From CAWDMC01 sp963803295 (GTDB taxonomy: Bacteria > Acidobacteriota > Terriglobia > UBA7540), in assembly GCA_963803295.1 (NCBI GenBank), contig CAWDMC010000017.1, positions 1 to 64,000 of the forward strand: a stretch of DNA of 64,000 nt. Direction: 5' to 3'. The position numbers were made by a program, and so were the translations under genes. Below, one piece after another: positions 1 to 9,021 of the stretch (positions are counted from its first letter, which is position 1; each line of letters begins with the position of its first letter). The notes under the pieces are model-generated. The model made no database searches. It worked only from the letters and a program-made list of their open reading frames with translations, and was not told the DNA's origin.

Positions 1-27
1 ACGTCCTAACCCCTAGACGATAGCGCC
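1..27 (-). tRNA. tRNA-Glu (5' part only, cut by window edge)
   Basis: Read on the minus strand, the first 27 bases give a 7-nt acceptor half GGCGCTA, then TC, then a D arm with GTC/GAC stem and loop TAGGGGTTAG. The block ATCGTCTAG-GGTTAGGAC is characteristic of bacterial tRNA-Glu. The anticodon, T arm and 3' end lie outside the window, so the isotype is inferred from the D arm alone. Confidence 0.7.
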
Positions 28-362
28 TTTCTTCCAGCAGGTTGCGCTCAAGTTGGGTATCGCACAGCACCCGTGCGATAGGTTAGTTTACTTTGAATCG
101 CTGTTTCCGATCAAGGTTATTGCCCCTTCGCCGCGCCGCCGCTTTACTGGACCTCTTTACGCCTATACCCTCAAAACCCGTCATTTAAAGCGCAGACATT
201 TTTGGTTCCAGTTTCATCTCCAGACTGACAACACCAATTCTCGCGGAGACCTAGACTAGTTGCGGGCGAGATTCACTGCCTGGTTAGGTAGAAATCGCCT
301 GTTCCATGCTTGAAACGCGCGGTCACTCTTTCCTCATTGTGGCGCGGTGCGCAAGTCGGAGC
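28..362. other. No gene recognised
   Basis: About 335 bases between the tRNA fragment and the first protein gene. Short open frames exist on the plus strand, but they have basic, low-complexity translations and no convincing ribosome-binding site. The tRNA promoter should lie here, reading leftward. Confidence 0.5.
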
Positions 363-695
363 CTACACCCGCTCCTCTCTTGAGGTCTCTCCAAGCTGCT
401 GCATGATCTTCTCAATCTCAGCTTTTGACCGCGCGTGCGGTGTGAAAAGAGCCTCGATCTCGAAGTCGGGGAACCCGCGGCGTGTCATCCGAGCCGGGAG
501 CTGACTGCGGATCATCTCGGGCGATTCACTCGGGATGCTCAGCAGCGCCTCATAAATCACCTGATAAAGCTGGTCCTGCCAGCTGTAGCTGTGCAGCAGA
601 CGACGCGTTTCCTCGCGAATCGAGCCTTGCGGCGTCCCTTGGCATAACGCCTGCAAGACACGAAGCTCCATCGTACCGATGGCCGAATAGTCCAT
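363..695 (-). CDS. Hypothetical protein, 110 aa
   Basis: Not recognised. The open frame extends further upstream, but the ATG at 695 has AGGGAG nine bases before it and the upstream extension is Cys/Arg-rich and unlike a protein, so I start here. The product (MDYSAIGTMELRVLQAL...) looks soluble and largely helical, with an acidic/basic C-terminus and no signal peptide or membrane segment. It lies 37 bp downstream of another small gene on the same strand, so the two are probably co-transcribed. Confidence 0.55.
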   Translation of the reverse strand: MDYSAIGTMELRVLQALCQGTPQGSIREETRRLLHSYSWQDQLYQVIYEALLSIPSESPEMIRSQLPARMTRRGFPDFEIEALFTPHARSKAEIEKIMQQLGETSREERV

Positions 696-732
696 AACTG
701 TGCGCTCCCTGCCGTGAACGTACGCCGTTCCT

Positions 733-987
733 CTATCTCCTCCTTCTCGGCAAAACATGTCGCACCGTGATATACAACCCCGCCAAGAGCGCCAATCCGA
801 TGATTTCAAGCGTGAGTGCGCGCAGCAACTTGCTCGGGGGCAGTCCCGTGTGCTGACGGACCCATATCCACACACAGTTATCACTGGTGTGCTGAGCGGT
901 GGTACAGTCGTGGACGGCCAGGCTCGCCAGGTAGAGCAATCCGGCTGCGAGGATCAAGCCGGCAACGATTCGGATGGACCTTGTCAT
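733..987 (-). CDS. Small membrane protein, 84 aa
   Basis: Not recognised as a named family. Two hydrophobic stretches are visible, about residues 7-25 (IVAGLILAAGLLYLASLAV) and 59-77 (LEIIGLALLAGLYITV), separated by a loop with two Cys residues (HDC and DNC) and followed by a basic RRRR tail. This suggests a two-pass inner-membrane protein. GAGGAG lies about 11 bases upstream of the ATG. It is the likely first gene of a two-gene unit with the 110-aa protein. Confidence 0.55.
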   Translation of the reverse strand: MTRSIRIVAGLILAAGLLYLASLAVHDCTTAQHTSDNCVWIWVRQHTGLPPSKLLRALTLEIIGLALLAGLYITVRHVLPRRRR

Positions 988-1082
988 ACCGGGTGAACAC
1001 TCCTCGTTTCGACTTCGCTCGCCGGCTATTGTAATCGCACCTGGCCTGATCTCAGAAATGATTTCCCGGAGGAGGCTTTGCC

Positions 1083-3339
1083 ATGGTCGTAACCACGCCC
1101 CGAACTTCGGCGATGAGCCCTCTCGCCCTGTTTCTCGCGTTTGCGGTGATCGCCGTTGCCGTCGTTTCTGCGCGCGCCCAGAGCGGATCTAAATCGATTC
1201 GGTACCTGGAGGACCGCAAACTCTGGATTCTCCATACCGACCACACCAGCTACGCGCTAGGTGTGAACGAGCGCAATGAGCTCCAGCATATGTACTGGGG
1301 GAAACATCTCACCCGCGATGTTGATCTCTCACCGGCTCATTCAGCGAAGGAGTGGGCCTCGTTCGATTCTTCGGAGACTGACACTAATGGTGAATACCAG
1401 GGTTGGGGCGATCGCGTCTATTCCGAGCCGTGCCTGAAAGTGGCGCTGGCCGATGGCGACCGCGACCTCGTACTGCATTACCTCTCCAATAAAATCAAGG
1501 GCGACACGCTGACCCTGCGCCTGAAAGATATTCAGTATGATCTCGAAGTCGATCTGGTTTATCGCGTGTTCCCGCACGAGGATATCATTCGCAAGGAGGC
1601 GACCATCACCAACCGCACCGCGCAGCCGATCACGATTGAGAGCGCGCAATCGGGTGTGTGGTATGTGCCGAGGGGCGAGGGCTACCGGCTCACGTACTTA
1701 GTGGGGCGCTGGGCGGACGAAACGCAGCTAACGCGGGAAGAGATCCACCAGGGCAAGATCCTGCTGGATAGCCGCCGTGGCAACACGGGCCATCAGATCA
1801 ATCCGTGGTTCGCCATCGATGGTGGCAGCCGTCCGGACGATCGGGCCACCGAGCAGCACGGACACGTCTGGTTCGGCGCCTTGGGCTGGAGCGGCAATTG
1901 GAAACTGGTGGTGGAGGAGACGCCCGCGCAACAGGTGCGGGTGGTGGGCGGTTATAACGATTTCGATTTCGGCTACTATTTGAAGCCAGGTGAGAGCCTT
2001 ACTACGCCGCCTTACTATGGCGGGTTCACAGACGGCGGATTCGGCGAGGCCTCGCGCCTGCTGCACCGCCTCGAGCGCGAAATGATCCTGCCCGATCGCG
2101 CTCATCCCAATCCTGCGGCCGGTCCTCTATAACTCCTGGGAAGCGACTGAATTCGATGTGAATGAGGAAGGGCAGAAGGCGCTGGCGGAGAAAGCGGCGA
2201 AGCTCGGAGTGGAGCTCTTTGTCATGGACGACGGCTGGTTTGGCAAACGCAGCGACGACCACGCCGGGCTCGGCGACTGGTATGTCAATCCGCAAAAGTT
2301 TCCGCATGGGCTCAAGCCGCTCATCGACGACGTCAATCGCCTGGGAATGGGTTTCGGACTGTGGTTCGAGCCGGAAATGGTGAATCCCGATAGCGACCTC
2401 TACCGCAAGCATCCCGACTGGGCCATGAACTTTCCCGGCCGCCCCCGCAGCGAGGCGCGCCACCAGTTGGTGCTTAACATGGCGCGCGATGATGTGAAGG
2501 AATACATCTTCAACGCGCTCGACCACATCCTGGATGAGAACAACATCAGGTTCATCAAGTGGGACATGAACCGCCACTTTTCCGAGCCTGGGTGGCCGGA
2601 GAAGCCCCTGGCCGAACAGAAGGAAATCTGGGTTAAGTATACAAGCAACGTCTACGAGATCATCGATCGGCTGCGCGCCCGCCATCCCCAATTACAGATT
2701 GAGTCCTGCTCGGGAGGAGGAGGCCGGGTGGACCTGGGCATCCTCGAGCGGGTGAATCAGGTGTGGACTTCAGACAATACCGAGGCCTTCGACCGGCTGC
2801 GCATCCAGGAGGGCTTCACCTTTGCCTACGCACCCAAAGTTATGACGGACTGGGTTACGGACGTACCCAGCATGAATGGACGCTCGACGCCGCTCAAGTT
2901 CCGTTTTCTGGTAGCCATGCAGGGGGTGCTGGGCATCGGCGGAAATCTAAACAAGTGGTCGAGCGACGATATGGCCTTCGCCGCCAGGATGGTCGCCTAC
3001 TACAAGAGCATTCGGCAGACCGTGCAGGAGGGGAACCTTCATCGCTTGTTCTCACCGCGTGAAGGTTCGCTCACCGCCAACGAGTACGTGTCGCAAGATG
3101 GCAAGCAGGCCGTGCTCTTTGCCTTTCTGCATTCGCAGCAGTTTGAGCGTCCGATGCCTGTGATCTATCTGCGCGGCCTCGACGCCGACGCGGTTTATCG
3201 GGTGAAGCCGCTTGATAAGAAGCTGGTCGAGAAACAGACGGAGTTGAGTGGTTCCTACCTGATGAACCATGGAATTGAGCTTGAGCTCAAGGGAGATTTT
3301 GATAGCACTTCGGTGCTCCTGGAAAAAGTGGGTCCCTAG
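1083..3339 (+). CDS. Alpha-galactosidase, GH36, exported; one frameshift
   Basis: Releases terminal alpha-galactose from oligosaccharides such as melibiose or raffinose. The first part (1083-2132) has an export signal (hydrophobic LFLAFAVIAVAVVSARA) and the GH36 N-terminal beta-sandwich. The second part (to 3339) carries the (beta/alpha)8 barrel: RPVLYNSWEAT, VMDDGWF, the nucleophile motif KWDMNR near 2560 and the acid/base motif SDNTE near 2775. The two halves are in different frames. In the second frame the sequence from 2101 reads LIPILRPVLYNSWEAT, so one extra base near 2095-2113 (a +1 shift) separates them. All catalytic motifs are intact, so this is either a recent pseudogene or a sequencing error. 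No transporter or regulator adjoins it. Confidence 0.85.
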
Positions 3340-3378
3340 GGCGACGCCGTCGTCCCTTAAGCGTTAACTCATGAGGTG

Positions 3379-3413
3379 GTAGCCGCGGTTAATTCGCAGT
3401 TTGAAATTAACAG
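3379..3413 (+). repeat. REP-like palindrome, GTAG foot
   Basis: GTAG at 3379-3382 is followed by a GC-rich step and then GTTAATT (3388-3394) pairing with AATTAAC (3405-3411). It forms a divergent pair with the element at 3440-3470, in the inverted arrangement seen in REP doublets. Confidence 0.4.
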
Positions 3414-3439
3414 TAGGTTCTTCGGGCATCGAGAAGAGC

Positions 3440-3470
3440 CCACGGTTGGAAAAGCGCCAACCGTGGCTAC
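3440..3470 (-). repeat. REP-like perfect 10-bp palindrome, GTAG foot
   Basis: CCACGGTTGG (3440-3449) pairs perfectly with CCAACCGTGG (3457-3466) across a 7-base loop. CTAC at 3467-3470 gives a GTAG foot on the minus strand. No T tract follows, so it is a poor intrinsic terminator and fits a REP-type element better. Confidence 0.55.
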
Positions 3471-3494
3471 CCGCTGAAATTCTTCGGTAGTGCT

Positions 3495-4152
3495 TTACCC
3501 CGAAGTGGGAATGTCATCGACGATCGCTCCGAGAACCCAGGACCTCCATGATTTTTTCCACGACGTGCGGGAGCCCATCCTTCGTTTGAACTGCCTTCCG
3601 ATCTGCCAAAGTTACCGAATAGCTGCGCACTTCATTAAAACCCACGCCGTGCCATACGGGCAGAATGACATTCTCTCCCTCGACTTCGCGCGTTGCTAAC
3701 CCATGCAGTTCTTGCTGCGTCCAGTGCTTTCCGAAGAACTAGCCGCTGAGAACCACGACGCCGAATCGTGAGTGAGCAAGTCCGCGGTCAATGGATTCGC
3801 GCAGACTATCACCTAGGCGGAGAGAGAAATCATCGTACCAAACACGCAACCCTCTTTCCTGCAGGGCTCTGCCAGCGGCGTAGCGATCGCTTCTTTGTCC
3901 TCGCTCGCGTGTGATATGAAAACATCCCACTCGTCTTGCGGCTTCTCGGCTGCTCTGTTCTGAGTCGAGGAATGAACAGAGGACGTTGACATTGCTGGTG
4001 TCGCTGGAACCTGTTTCACGGGAATCTTTAGACCAGCAACGACCTGGGAGTGTGCTAGACGTTCCCGCTTGCGCTGTTCAACCATTGCATTCAAGAGCTG
4101 CAGTAGATCAGTCTTCAACTGCTCTGCTGAACCCCGAAGGCTTTGCAGGTAC
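3495..4152 (-). pseudogene. TIR-domain protein, degraded
   Basis: The minus strand reads a helical N-terminal region (VNQYLQSLRGSAEQL), then the TIR start WDVFISHASEDKE, a frame change near 3866, RGLRVWYDDFSL, VVVLSG, an in-frame TAG near 3740, and then FFGKHWTQQELHGLATRE and NVILPVWHGV before the terminal stop near 3495. Together these make one TIR domain in the usual order: box 1, the WYDDF segment, VVLS/FFGKHW. The frameshift and the internal stop both have to be crossed. Upstream, the N-terminal frame meets a TAG near 4212-4214 with no good start. TIR proteins act as NADases or adaptors, often in immunity, but this copy cannot make a full protein as written. Confidence 0.7.
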
Positions 4153-4798
4153 TGATTAACTTGGCTGATGGCAGCTTTGCGCAGATCCTGAATCCCGCAC
4201 TCTCTGCGCGCCTATTCCCCTGGATCCTGTCGCCCGCCTTCTTCGCGGAATTGGGACTCTGCCTGCGGCTCCTCGTGAAGGGGGTCAATGTCGTGAGGTG
4301 GGAAGCGAGAGCACGGGGGTGAGGGACGGTGGACCCGAACCAGCCGCCCATGGCGCATAATGCCGGCGTTATGCCGGCGTCTGGCGGGTGTGGAAAGTAG
4401 CGCAGCGCGGCAAAGCCGCACCCAAATAGTCAACCCATACTCAAAACATAAATATCTAGAAATGTTTGCTAAGAAAAGGAGAATTTATGGTATTGCAGTG
4501 GAGACCCCGGTCCTACGTCTTCGGCCTCAAGCTTGCACCAGGACCAGCACCTCAAATGCGCTTCGTCGTGTCGCGAAGGAGGATTGGCTATAGCGAACCC
4601 GCAGCCGGAACTCACGATCCGCAGAGAGAGGGTCAGCACCCAAAGTCACAGGCGCGAACGTGGCGTCTGCCGCTACTCGCTTCCGGACTAGCACTTACGT
4701 ATCTCCCTCCGAAGCAGCCACAATGCCCATTTTCACGCCTGACATGCCTGACATGCATGCGAGTAGACGACGACCCATTCTCAAAGTGGACTAGATAC
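4153..4798. other. No intact gene; remnant-like DNA
   Basis: About 650 bases between the TIR remnant and the DinB-like gene. Both strands hold short open frames, and the 4466 frame extends the DinB-like gene upstream with no recognisable protein character. A GCCGGCGTTATGCCGGCG direct repeat lies near 4365-4382. I see no promoter or RNA motif I would defend. Confidence 0.4.
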
Positions 4799-5347
4799 AT
4801 GGCACTGAAGTTCACCACGTCTTACCTCGAGGATTCTCTGACACTATTCCGGTATTACAAGAAGCTTGCCGAACGCGCGATGGAACAGGTTACTGATGAA
4901 CAGCTCTTCGCCATGCTGGATGAAGAAGCGAATTCGATCGCCATCGTAGTGAAGCACATGGCGGGCAATATGCGGTCACGCTGGACGGACTTCCTGACGA
5001 CGGACGGGGAGAAGCCGAACCGCAATCGCGACAGGGAATTTGTCGATCCACCTGCCACGCGCGGGGCGCTATTGGAGGTGTGGGAGGACGGCTGGGCGCG
5101 CGTGTTCCAAGCGCTGGAGCCGCTTTCGGAAGCGGACCTTGGGCGCACGGTGACAATCCGCGGCGAAGCGCATTCGGTAATGCAAGCCGTCAACCGCCAG
5201 TTGGCGCATTACGCGCATCACGTGGGGCAGATCGTAATGCTGGCGAAGCATTTCGCGCACGACCGGTGGCAATCGCTCAGCGTGCCGCGGAACCGGTCGG
5301 CGGAATTCAATCAGAAAGTGGTGTCCGGGGAGCTTAGCCAGAGGTAA
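4799..5347 (+). CDS. DinB-like / DUF1572 family protein, 182 aa
   Basis: A four-helix DinB-superfamily protein. Members of this fold bind a metal through three His residues, and several use it for thiol-dependent transferase chemistry, but this subgroup has no assigned reaction. Visible motifs are VVKHMAGNMRSRW near residue 50 and QLAHYAHHVGQIVML near residue 145, which supply the His residues. The frame stays open to 4466, but the family starts at MALKFTTSYLEDSLTLFRYYKK, so I place the start at 4799. It stands alone on the plus strand. Confidence 0.75.
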   Translation: MALKFTTSYLEDSLTLFRYYKKLAERAMEQVTDEQLFAMLDEEANSIAIVVKHMAGNMRSRWTDFLTTDGEKPNRNRDREFVDPPATRGALLEVWEDGWARVFQALEPLSEADLGRTVTIRGEAHSVMQAVNRQLAHYAHHVGQIVMLAKHFAHDRWQSLSVPRNRSAEFNQKVVSGELSQR

Positions 5348-5594
5348 GACAACCGAGTCGAGATCGGTCCCGGCCCGCCGACGGCCCACTCGGAAGTATT
5401 TCGCCGTTGAGCTAACGGCTATATAGTTCGCCCCTGAGCGGGTACCAACCCTGCCCTACACCCCAGCAGCGAAAAAGATTCATCCGCAACGCGAACTGGA
5501 CCATCTGCGCACCACAACCTCTCAATCCTGGTTGCCGTGCGCGACGCCCGAACTTTGGGTGATCAGCCCCGCTTATTCGTGACAACTAAGCGCA

Positions 5595-6593
5595 CTAACC
5601 CGCGGCACGTTTCACGATCAGAATGGTGATATCGTCGCCGGTGAGTGCCGGGTCGACTAAAGCCTCGAGATTAGACATTGAGTTTTTCGGATTGTCAGCC
5701 AGGGCAGCACGCAAGGCGTCCTGGGGATTCTCCCCCGGAATCGAATCGGTCAATCCATCTGTGAATACGAGCAAGGTGTCACCAGCATGAAAAACAACGC
5801 TGCGAGCTTCATACTGCGCAGCGGTGAACAACCCTAGCGGCAGGCCAGTCGCTTCCAGATAGGTCGTTGACCCGGAGCAGAACATCATCGGGGCGTTGTG
5901 TCCGGCATTTACGTAGGTTATTTCTCCCGAGTCCCGGCTGAGCACGATAAATACTGCCGTCGCAAATCTGTCACTTGGCGTGTAGCGACTCAGGTGCTTG
6001 TTAATCTGCCCAACCATCGAGAGGGGATTCGCTTCCAGATGCGCAAGGCTTCTGACCAAAGCCTGTATGTTGGCCGCCAACAAAGCCGCTGGCATCCCCT
6101 TTCCGGAGATGTCCGCAACCGCGAAGAGCGTTCTGTGGTTGGGAAGTTCGATCAAGTCAAAGTAGTCGCCGCCCACAGCGCGGAACGGCTTATAGACCGT
6201 CTCCATTTCGTAGCCCGGCAGCTCCCCCAGTTTTTCGGGCTGGAGGGTCCGCTGAATCTCTTGTGCGGCAATCTGGTCAGCTTCGAGCTGGGTCTTGCGG
6301 ACAAATTCCGAAGTTAGCATCCCGTTGATGATGCAGTAGCCCAGGAGGTACAGCAGCCACGCACTTGCATAGAGAAGCGGCCCTTTTGGCCACATTAAGG
6401 GCCAGATCAGAGACCGCGACCAAAGAGCCCAGACGGCGTATCCCTGGATCCAAAGGCCCGCCACTGTAACGAGGCGTTTGGACTTCGGCATATCGCGAGT
6501 CCAATCGTAGAAGGCGTACTGGAGGGCACGGCGAAAGGGTCCGGCTGAGTTGCCGAGCCTTACTCCATTTCGCCACTGGATGCGAAAGGGCAT
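5595..6593 (-). CDS. PP2C/SpoIIE-type serine phosphatase (RsbU-like), membrane-anchored
   Basis: Probable protein-Ser/Thr phosphatase of a partner-switching pathway controlling an anti-sigma-factor antagonist. The N-terminal ~105 residues hold two hydrophobic segments (around VAGLWIQGYAVWALW and ASAWLLYLLGYCII). A linker with AAQEIQRTLQP, typical of RsbU-type enzymes, follows, and then the catalytic domain with GGDYFDLI, VADISGKGMPAAL, NAGHNAP, FTDGLTD and DDITILIV. These contain the metal-binding Asp residues of the PP2C fold. No anti-sigma or antagonist gene is adjacent. The start at 6593 lacks a clear ribosome-binding site; an internal Met at residue 35 is possible but would trim only the cytoplasmic lead. 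Confidence 0.85.
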   Translation of the reverse strand: MPFRIQWRNGVRLGNSAGPFRRALQYAFYDWTRDMPKSKRLVTVAGLWIQGYAVWALWSRSLIWPLMWPKGPLLYASAWLLYLLGYCIINGMLTSEFVRKTQLEADQIAAQEIQRTLQPEKLGELPGYEMETVYKPFRAVGGDYFDLIELPNHRTLFAVADISGKGMPAALLAANIQALVRSLAHLEANPLSMVGQINKHLSRYTPSDRFATAVFIVLSRDSGEITYVNAGHNAPMMFCSGSTTYLEATGLPLGLFTAAQYEARSVVFHAGDTLLVFTDGLTDSIPGENPQDALRAALADNPKNSMSNLEALVDPALTGDDITILIVKRAAG

Positions 6594-6789
6594 GGCAGGA
6601 GTCTAACAGCAGGTTGCCTCGCTGGTGAAGTGGCTAAAATCGTAAGATCTTCACTGGGACCGGTACGGTGCAGGCCCCCTTGCCCGCCGAGGTTTGAAAC
6701 GCACACATCGCCACGAGCGTGGTGTCTGCGCCACCCGGCCCCCACCAGCACAGCCCTTTGGAACAACCTCCGCAGCGCGAACTGACCTC

Positions 6790-7545
6790 TTACTTCTTGC
6801 GGGGAATCCATATTGGAACCGGCGGGTTGATCCTGTAGACTCGCGCGAAATTGTCCTGGTTGAGAGCCAGCCCGAGATGGCCGCGCGAGTCGATGTAGAG
6901 AGCGGTCGGGCGTGGCAGCGGGAGTGTTGAGCTGGACGAGAGACTTCACATCCGGGCCCACCTGATTCCAGTCTTCGCCGCGCGCCAGATGGGCTGCCGC
7001 GGGCGAGAAGATGTCGCGTCCATGGAAAGTGGAGGAGATTGCCCTTGCCGATCATCCAGGCCTGATTGGTGATTTCGCGCGCACCCCTCGATGCCATCGC
7101 GGCCCTCCACCAGGGTTATCAGGCCATTATCAGGAAGCACAAAATATTGGCCACGCTTGGTTTTAACCACCACAGCTTTGCGCGCGCTGCCTACTCCCGG
7201 ATCGATCACGGTGAGGAAGATGGTTCCGGCCGGATAGTAGGGAGACGCGCCAAAAAGAAACCGGGCGCCGTTCAAAATGGAATAGGGGCGCACCTGGTGG
7301 GTTAGATCCACAATGCGTATGCTCGCGTCGATACTGTAGATTACGCCCTTACAAATGGGCACGGCGTCATTGTCGGCGCCAAAATCGGTCATGAAAACGA
7401 TAGTGGCTGGACCAGCGGGCGAGGAAGCCGCCAACCCCCCAAGGCCCGCGGCCAGGACGAGCATCGCCACGGTTGCGATCAGCCTTCGCCGGCTGAATGC
7501 GCTCCAGGACTGCCTTACGGACCGAGTTTCAGGACCGTTGTTCAT
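6790..7545 (-). pseudogene. SAM hydroxide adenosyltransferase (DUF62), three frameshifts
   Basis: The family hydrolyses S-adenosylmethionine to adenosine and methionine. The first part, from ATG 7545 (TTG 7551 also possible), has a hydrophobic leader and then VFMTDFGADNDAV, IVDLTHQVRPY, VIDPGVGSARKA and VLPDNGLITLVEG. The rest is present but split over frames: REITN-AWMIGKG near 7090-7040, then (third frame) FHGRDIFSPAAAHLARG and VGPDVKSLVQLNT to about 6930, then (first frame again) YIDSRGHLGLALNQDNF to the TAA at 6790-6792. Three separate +1 shifts restore the original frame. Total length (~254 codons) is about normal, so nothing large is missing. Either three sequencing insertions or a true pseudogene. 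Confidence 0.7.
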
Positions 7546-7635
7546 GGTCAATTATCCTCGAATCAAAGACGATTGCGACGGTTGCGACCGCAGTGCGCTT
7601 GTCCCCTTTCATCGATACCGACCGCGGCCCAGCTC

Positions 7636-8826
7636 TTATGAGCTGCAGAAGTCCCGGGCGCATTCCACCAGCGTTTCAGCGCATTTGACTACGTCGTCCA
7701 AGCGAACGTATTCCACTTTCGAGTGCAGCCCGGCGCCGCCTGGTCCGAAGAGTACGCTGGGGATTCCGGCCTCGCTCAGCAAGGCGGCATCGGTCCAAAA
7801 GCTCTGAACTCCGAACGGCACATCCGGGCCGATCGCTCGCCTTGCCGATCGCAGCAGAGTCTGGGCGATCGCGCTGTCGCGCGGGGTCTCGAGCGCACTG
7901 GCCGTGTAGCCCAAGGAGTGCCGGGCGCGGAACCTCGAGTCCCGCGCGGCCAGCCTCGTGATGATTTCGCGCAACTCGTTATCCAGCGTGAGCACGTCTT
8001 CGTCCGGAATGAAGCGCCGTTCTAGGCTCAGGCGGCATTCAGCCGGATAGCTTGATAGCTCCTGACCGCCCGCGATCAGCGAGGCGTGAATGGAACCGTG
8101 CCCCAGGAGCGGATGGCCAGGCGTTTTCGCGAGCCGCGAGTTCAGTCGCTCGATCTCGCCCAGCACGCGACCCATAAAAACGATCGCGTCGCAGCCCTCT
8201 TCCGGACGGCTCCCGTGGGCGGCACGCCCCTCGGTGTGGATCTCTGCCCAGCCGAATCCCTTATGCGCCGTCACCACCCTGAGAGCGGTGGGTTCGGTGA
8301 CAATAGCTGCGTCGCAGCGTGGAAGCGTCCGCCTCTTCTCAAGATCCTCAAGAATCGCACGCGTTCCGGCGCTTTCTAGTTCCTCGTCTGCCACCGCAGC
8401 GACCATCAACGCGCCATTCGGCAGTCCCTCGCGAGCGAGCGTCTCGGCCGCCACCAGCATCGCGGCCACGCCGCCCTTCATGTCTTCGGCGCCGCGCCCA
8501 TAAAGCAAGCCATTCTGGATTCGCGCCGAGAAAGGATCCTCCATGCCGGCGACGCCGACCGTGTCGAGATGGCCGTTGAACATGAGAGTCTTTCCCGGAG
8601 CCCGGCCCTGCAGCAGTCCGACGGTGTTGGCCCGTCCCGGACCAATCTCGATCACATTTGCTTTGAGCCCGGCACGGACGAGAAAGTCGGCAGCGTAGCG
8701 TGCAATTGCGGTTTCACCGCTTCCTCCCGGGACCAGGGTGGGATTAATGGACTCGATTCGAACCAGGTCGGCGACGACAGTTTCAACGCGATCTCGGGTA
8801 ATTGTAATCATGGAAGAACCGACCAC
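7636..8826 (-). CDS. M20-family peptidase / ArgE-DapE-type deacylase
   Basis: Zinc-dependent amidohydrolase of the acetylornithine deacetylase / succinyl-diaminopimelate desuccinylase class. The metal-binding pattern is visible: FNGHLDTVG near residue 85, GRGAEDMKGG near 115, the catalytic-acid region VADEELESAGT near 148 and VTEPTALRV near 175, with the dimerisation-domain signature AAHGSRPEEG and the final His in GGAGLHSKVEYV. Length 396 aa is normal. GTG 8826 has AGGAGGGG upstream at good spacing; ATG 8811 would give MITITRD. No arginine or lysine genes adjoin, so the substrate is open. Confidence 0.85.
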   Translation of the reverse strand: MVGSSMITITRDRVETVVADLVRIESINPTLVPGGSGETAIARYAADFLVRAGLKANVIEIGPGRANTVGLLQGRAPGKTLMFNGHLDTVGVAGMEDPFSARIQNGLLYGRGAEDMKGGVAAMLVAAETLAREGLPNGALMVAAVADEELESAGTRAILEDLEKRRTLPRCDAAIVTEPTALRVVTAHKGFGWAEIHTEGRAAHGSRPEEGCDAIVFMGRVLGEIERLNSRLAKTPGHPLLGHGSIHASLIAGGQELSSYPAECRLSLERRFIPDEDVLTLDNELREIITRLAARDSRFRARHSLGYTASALETPRDSAIAQTLLRSARRAIGPDVPFGVQSFWTDAALLSEAGIPSVLFGPGGAGLHSKVEYVRLDDVVKCAETLVECARDFCSS

Positions 8827-9021
8827 CCCAGGGCCCCTCCTGACTAAGGAGTGAAATCTGCTGCCTTAACCAAGGAGGAACATCTGCTGGGCTCCGTGAT
8901 CTTCAAGCAGGTTCAAGCGACTCCGGTCCTCAGAGATGAGGAGGGGGTCAGGGGGCGGTGCCTAATACGCACAGCCCGAACAAATCTACGGCGCTTGCAT
9001 GACTTTTGTTCCTTTGGGTTG

